DNA of 47,004 nucleotides from SLJN01 sp964505385 (GTDB lineage: Bacteria; Bacteroidota; Rhodothermia; Balneolales; Natronogracilivirgulaceae). The stretch lies in assembly GCA_964505385.1 (NCBI GenBank), contig CAZDIA010000023.1, positions 1 through 47,004 on the forward strand. Direction: 5' to 3'. The translations under genes and the position numbers were made by a program. A model generated the notes under the pieces. It was not told where the DNA came from. It did no database searches and saw nothing but the letters and a program-made list of their open reading frames with translations. Each line of letters starts with the position of its first letter. Position 1 is the first letter of the stretch. Of the stretch, positions 43,849-47,004 are shown one piece after another.

Positions 43849-46188
43849 ATGCCGTTCAACTATATTAACTCTTTTCTTAAAAAGTGGTGGGTGCACCTGC
43901 TGGCAATACCCCTGGTACCGGTTAAAGCTGCGGGGATATTCGTGCTACTGGTATATTTCGGCGCATTCGGCCACGTACCGGATCGCAATGAACTTTCGGA
44001 AATACGTCAGCACGAAGCTTCTGTGATTTACAGCTCGGATGAGCAGGTCTTGGGCCGGTATTATCTGCAAAATCGGGAAATGACCAGTCTGGATTATATC
44101 AGTTCAGATTTCCCCGATGCGCTGCTGGCAATTGAGGATATCCGGTTTTACGAGCATAACGGACTCGACAGACGCGCCATGGCACGTGTTTTTGTCCGCT
44201 CGCTGATTCTGCAGCAGGATGCCGGAGGCGGCAGTACAATCACCCAGCAGCTTGCCAAAAATCTCTATCCCAGGCAAGGCTACAGCTGGTTCTATATGGC
44301 GGTGGATAAACTCCGGGAGATATTCATCGCCTGGCGGCTGGAAAATATCTATTCCAAACAAGAGATCCTCGAACTCTACATCAACACCGTCTCTTTTGGT
44401 GAAGATACCTGGGGTATCACTACAGCCTCTGAACGATTCTTCAACGCCCCGCCCGATGAGCTGGAGCTTCATCAGGCAGCCACCCTTGCCGGAATGCTCC
44501 GTGCCACCACACTTTACAATCCAAGGAGAAATCCTGATAACGCGCTGCAGCGCCGGAATCTGGTCATCCGGCAGATGGAAATCTACGGTATGATTGAATC
44601 AGAAACTGCTGAAGACGCCATTGACCAACCCCTGGATCTTGATTACAATCGCCATACCCACGGTGAAGGGGAAGCGCCCCACTACAGGGAGTATCTCCGC
44701 GGTGAATTAAACCATATCCTCAGCAGCACACCGGCTCTCGACGGAGAGCAATACAACCTGTATACCGACGGACTGAAAATTAAAACTACCCTTGACTCGC
44801 GAATCCAGAAGGCTGCCGAAGATGCTGTTGAGTCGCATTTATCTCTGCTTCAGCAGGATTTCGACCGCCGCAGAAATCACGAACCTGTTTTCGAAGAAGA
44901 TGATCCTGTTGTGAAACGGGCGTGGCGAAATTCCGACAGATACCGGAGGATGGTTGATCAGGGTGCCTCCGAAGAAGAAATCGAAAATGCGCTTGATCAG
45001 CCGGCCACTATGGATGTTTTTACTTGGGATGGCCCGCAAACAAGGGAGCTGAGTCCGCGCGACTCAATCCGCCATTATCTCTCCTTTTTGAATGCCGGAT
45101 TCCTGGCCATGGATCCGGGTAACGGTGATGTACTTGCATGGGTGGGTGGAATCAGCGACCGCCGGTTTCAGTACGATCATGTGCGCGCACGCCGGCAAAC
45201 CGGCTCCGCTTTTAAACCTGTCGTGTATGCGGCTGCCCTTGAAACAGGTATGAGTCCGTGCGAATATCAGCGAAATCTGCTGTCAAGGTATGATGCATAT
45301 GACAACTGGACACCACAGAATCTGCAAAAAGAATACGGCGGCCATTACTCCCTACAGGCTGCGCTCTCGCAATCCGTGAATACCATAGCTGTGGATCTGC
45401 TGATGCAGATCGGTGTTGATAAAGTCCGTAACAGAGCTTCGCTGATGGGAATTGAATCCCACATCCCGCGGGAACCTTCTATTGCGCTCGGTACGGCAGA
45501 ACTTTCCCTGCTGGAAATGACCCGGGCTTATACCGCTTTTGCTAACCGGGGTCATCCCGCAACACAGCGACATATCAAAGCAATTTACAATGCAGATGGT
45601 GAGCTGATTTATGATTTCACCCGGACGGGCAAATCCGTTAAAGGATCCATGGAGCTGATTCCGGAAAGCAAGTCCGCATTCTCTGAGGAAACCGCTGCCG
45701 CTATGGTAGAAATGTTATCCAAAACGATGCAGGATGGCACCGGCAGCTCCGTCATATCCCGTTTCAATATTGAGCACGCATTAGCGGGCAAAACCGGCAC
45801 GGCACAGCACTTCACCGACGGCTGGTTTATCGGGATGACTCCTGATATGGTTTTCGGTAGCTGGATCGGCGGCGTCACTCCTCGGGTTCAATTGCCCCGG
45901 GAAACCGGTTTTGCTTCCCAAACCGCATTGCCGGTTGCCGGATATTTTCTGCAAAACATAGGCAACAATGACGAACTTTCCCCGATACCCGCCACGTTTC
46001 ACGATTACCAGACTTCGCACAATTACTATACCGGATGCGAAGATTACCGGGATCGTCGTTTTACTGATCGGGTCCGGGATTTTTTCACCGGCACAGATGT
46101 AAGTGAAGCTCAGATTGTAGAAGATGACGACGATGAAGAAGATAACTCCCTTCTTGATCGCGTCAGAGGTTGGTTCAGCCGGAATTAA
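43849..46188 (+). CDS. Class A penicillin-binding protein (PBP1A-type; transglycosylase-transpeptidase)
   Basis: 779-residue bifunctional cell-wall synthase. Membrane anchor at about 18-42, GT51 transglycosylase domain (about 60-240) with catalytic Glu E96 in AIEDIRFYEHNGLD, GGSTITQQLAKNLY and the downstream KQEILELYINTVSFGEDTWG, then a transpeptidase domain (about 430-700): S453-A-F-K456 in TGSAFKP, S509-V-N511, and K648-T-G in AGKTGTAQHF. The C-terminus ends in an acidic stretch (EDDDDEEDN) and RGWFSRN. It polymerises and cross-links peptidoglycan at the periplasmic face. ATG 43849 gives the basic N-terminus before the anchor; a tRNA gene follows about 100 bp downstream. Confidence 0.95.
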   Translation: MPFNYINSFLKKWWVHLLAIPLVPVKAAGIFVLLVYFGAFGHVPDRNELSEIRQHEASVIYSSDEQVLGRYYLQNREMTSLDYISSDFPDALLAIEDIRFYEHNGLDRRAMARVFVRSLILQQDAGGGSTITQQLAKNLYPRQGYSWFYMAVDKLREIFIAWRLENIYSKQEILELYINTVSFGEDTWGITTASERFFNAPPDELELHQAATLAGMLRATTLYNPRRNPDNALQRRNLVIRQMEIYGMIESETAEDAIDQPLDLDYNRHTHGEGEAPHYREYLRGELNHILSSTPALDGEQYNLYTDGLKIKTTLDSRIQKAAEDAVESHLSLLQQDFDRRRNHEPVFEEDDPVVKRAWRNSDRYRRMVDQGASEEEIENALDQPATMDVFTWDGPQTRELSPRDSIRHYLSFLNAGFLAMDPGNGDVLAWVGGISDRRFQYDHVRARRQTGSAFKPVVYAAALETGMSPCEYQRNLLSRYDAYDNWTPQNLQKEYGGHYSLQAALSQSVNTIAVDLLMQIGVDKVRNRASLMGIESHIPREPSIALGTAELSLLEMTRAYTAFANRGHPATQRHIKAIYNADGELIYDFTRTGKSVKGSMELIPESKSAFSEETAAAMVEMLSKTMQDGTGSSVISRFNIEHALAGKTGTAQHFTDGWFIGMTPDMVFGSWIGGVTPRVQLPRETGFASQTALPVAGYFLQNIGNNDELSPIPATFHDYQTSHNYYTGCEDYRDRRFTDRVRDFFTGTDVSEAQIVEDDDDEEDNSLLDRVRGWFSRN

Positions 46189-46287
46189 TGTAATCCGGAT
46201 AGATTTTTTTCAGGAAAATGAGTTTTTATCCGTCCTCGTTTATTGATAAAAGTCTGATGAAGTTGTATACTTGCGCTCTCTTAAGAA

Positions 46288-46363
46288 GGGCCCGTAGCTC
46301 AGAGGTTAGAGCAGTGCACTCATAATGCATTGGCCGCAGGTTCAAATCCTGCCGGGCCCACCA
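46288..46363 (+). tRNA. tRNA with CAT anticodon (elongator Met, or Ile2 read by lysidine)
   Basis: Complete 76-base cloverleaf: acceptor GGGCCCG paired with CGGGCCC, D-stem GCTC/GAGC, anticodon loop CTCATAA, T-arm GCAGG-TTCAAAT-CCTGC and encoded CCA at 46361-46363. Position 1 is paired (G-C) and the anticodon stem lacks the three G-C pairs of initiators, so it is not the initiator. CAT is either Met or, after lysidine modification, Ile. Confidence 0.96.
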
Positions 46364-46468
46364 TTTCAGTGATCAGTTTGTCAGGGGGTCAGTGTGTCAA
46401 ATTTTTGGGGAGTCATACACATGATACGCCACATCCAATGCAATTAAATGTATCTTTTCAGCGAGATT

Positions 46469-46747
46469 TCACTGTTTCTTTACGCTCCAACCACTGAAAT
46501 CGAAGTGCAAAAACTGAGCGGCAGGCTTAGGATAATACGGACTGTTATCGCTGAGCCTTTGGCCGCAGAAAGGGCAATGCGTTATACCTACCACTGATTG
46601 CCAGATTAACTGTCCCGGTATTTCAAGATATGAGTTGTCTTCAAGGTCTTGCTCTGTGGCTTGCGGGGCGTCTCAATTCGTGATGAATCCACTGCCGTGT
46701 TTTTGCCGGATACGTTCTTGGATTGCATGAATTTCTGATTCTGAGAC
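46469..46747 (-). pseudogene. Decayed gene with zinc-ribbon-like C-terminus
   Basis: The minus-strand frame encodes EIHAIQERIRQKHGSGFITN, an in-frame TGA at 46673-46675, then LEIPGQLIWQSVVGI and HCPFCGQRLSD (CPxC half of a zinc ribbon) and SGWSVKKQ before the stop at 46469. Two TAA codons precede it upstream, so there is no usable start. The conserved-looking content with stops indicates a broken gene of unknown family. Confidence 0.5.
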
Positions 46748-46838
46748 TTATTATTGATTCATAACCCTCTTTCCCGGAAATATATCCTTGATCAAACAGA
46801 ATATGCATATCCGGGCGTAGTAGCAAACCATTATGCAA
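46641..46838 (-). pseudogene. HNH-endonuclease-like fragment
   Basis: Within a 65-residue frame, HNGLLLRPDMHILFDQGYIS is the NGLLLRxDxHxLFDxGxI block of HNH endonucleases common in restriction-like proteins. After about LRIR the similarity stops and the sequence becomes that of the neighbouring decayed gene in another frame. Upstream homologous parts (the HNH histidines) are missing. It is a truncated remnant. Confidence 0.5.
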
Positions 46839-47004
46839 CAGGTTAGTGGTCGGAAATTTGTGCTCTAATTAGACGGCGAAGCTCTCTTTTTACCCAACCA
46901 GCCCTCGTGTCATTCAGAACGCAGCGAAGCAGAGTGAAGAAACTCCTTGCAGAGGGCTGCTCACGTACCATCAATTGTTTGGAGAAGTTGCCAAATATTT
47001 TGAA

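Larger units (their letters stand above)
46364..47004. other. Region after the tRNA with gene debris and a REP-like element
   Basis: About 640 bp. It contains two decayed minus-strand frames listed separately and, at 46909-46953, a GTCATTCAGAACGCAGCG-type sequence followed by AGAGTGAAGAAACTC, resembling a widespread intergenic repeat (GTCATTCTGAG...AGTGAAGAATC). No intact gene. Confidence 0.5.

Noticed and set aside
46288..46363. Initiator tRNA-Met
   Set aside because: The first acceptor pair is matched and the three G-C pairs of the anticodon stem are absent, so it is an elongator or Ile2-type tRNA.
1..47004. CRISPR array, prophage or complete insertion sequence
   Set aside because: No regularly spaced repeats, phage structural genes or intact transposase were seen on either strand; the only mobile-type sequence is the short MITE-like element and repeats.

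Overview
The window looks like chromosome from a member of the Balneolales (Balneolota/Rhodothermota side of the Bacteroidota group). Pointers to this are two SusC/SusD pairs with start-to-end minus-strand order, a secreted peptidase with a type IX secretion-type sorting tail containing the NYPNPFNP motif, scarcity of clear Shine-Dalgarno sites, acidic surface-protein composition suggesting a marine or halophilic habitat, and moderate GC. The lineage is inferred from gene content and motifs only; no database search was run.

Layout. 1-3.3 kb (minus): 3' part of queE cut by the window edge, an MGMT-like DNA-binding protein, a Rossmann/DUF2520 protein, a divergent MEMO-like protein and a 4'-phosphopantetheinyl transferase, closely packed. 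3.3-6.7 kb (plus): DUF4149 membrane protein, lysS and a LolC/E-type permease. 6.9-10.7 kb (plus): a 1285-residue hybrid sensor kinase whose H-box histidine is replaced by Asp. 10.8-24.4 kb: two susC-susD pairs (minus) around a plus-strand island with a truncated M23 gene, an M28 peptidase with a sorting tail and an M23 lipoprotein. This looks like a peptide/protein-utilisation or envelope-remodelling locus rather than a glycan locus, since no glycosidase is present. 24.7-28.7 kb (minus): trxA and dnaE. 28.9-32.6 kb (minus): a small antitoxin-like ORF, an M1 aminopeptidase lipoprotein, then folA and thyA overlapping by 4 bp. 33.1-35.7 kb (plus): mazG and a GH3-family protein. 35.8-38.8 kb (minus): gltA and an amidohydrolase lipoprotein. 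39.2-42.6 kb: M90/MtfA-like peptidase (plus), recD and a pRiA4b ORF-3-like protein (minus). 42.7-46.2 kb (plus): CPBP-family membrane protein and a class A penicillin-binding protein. 46.3 kb: a tRNA with CAT anticodon, followed by decayed gene remnants (HNH-like and zinc-ribbon-like).

Most genes are housekeeping: nucleotide metabolism (thyA, folA, mazG), replication and repair (dnaE, recD), translation (lysS), central carbon (gltA) and cell wall (PBP1A type). The unusual parts are the H-to-D hybrid kinase; the paired SusCD plus peptidases; an intergenic repeat family present as an intact copy at 40.0 kb and an inverted copy at 32.7 kb that is split by a 150-bp MITE-like element with terminal inverted repeats; the small overlapping ORFs at 29 kb; and the debris after the tRNA. 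I found no CRISPR array, prophage, complete insertion sequence or clearly new defence system. Promoters could not be placed with confidence.
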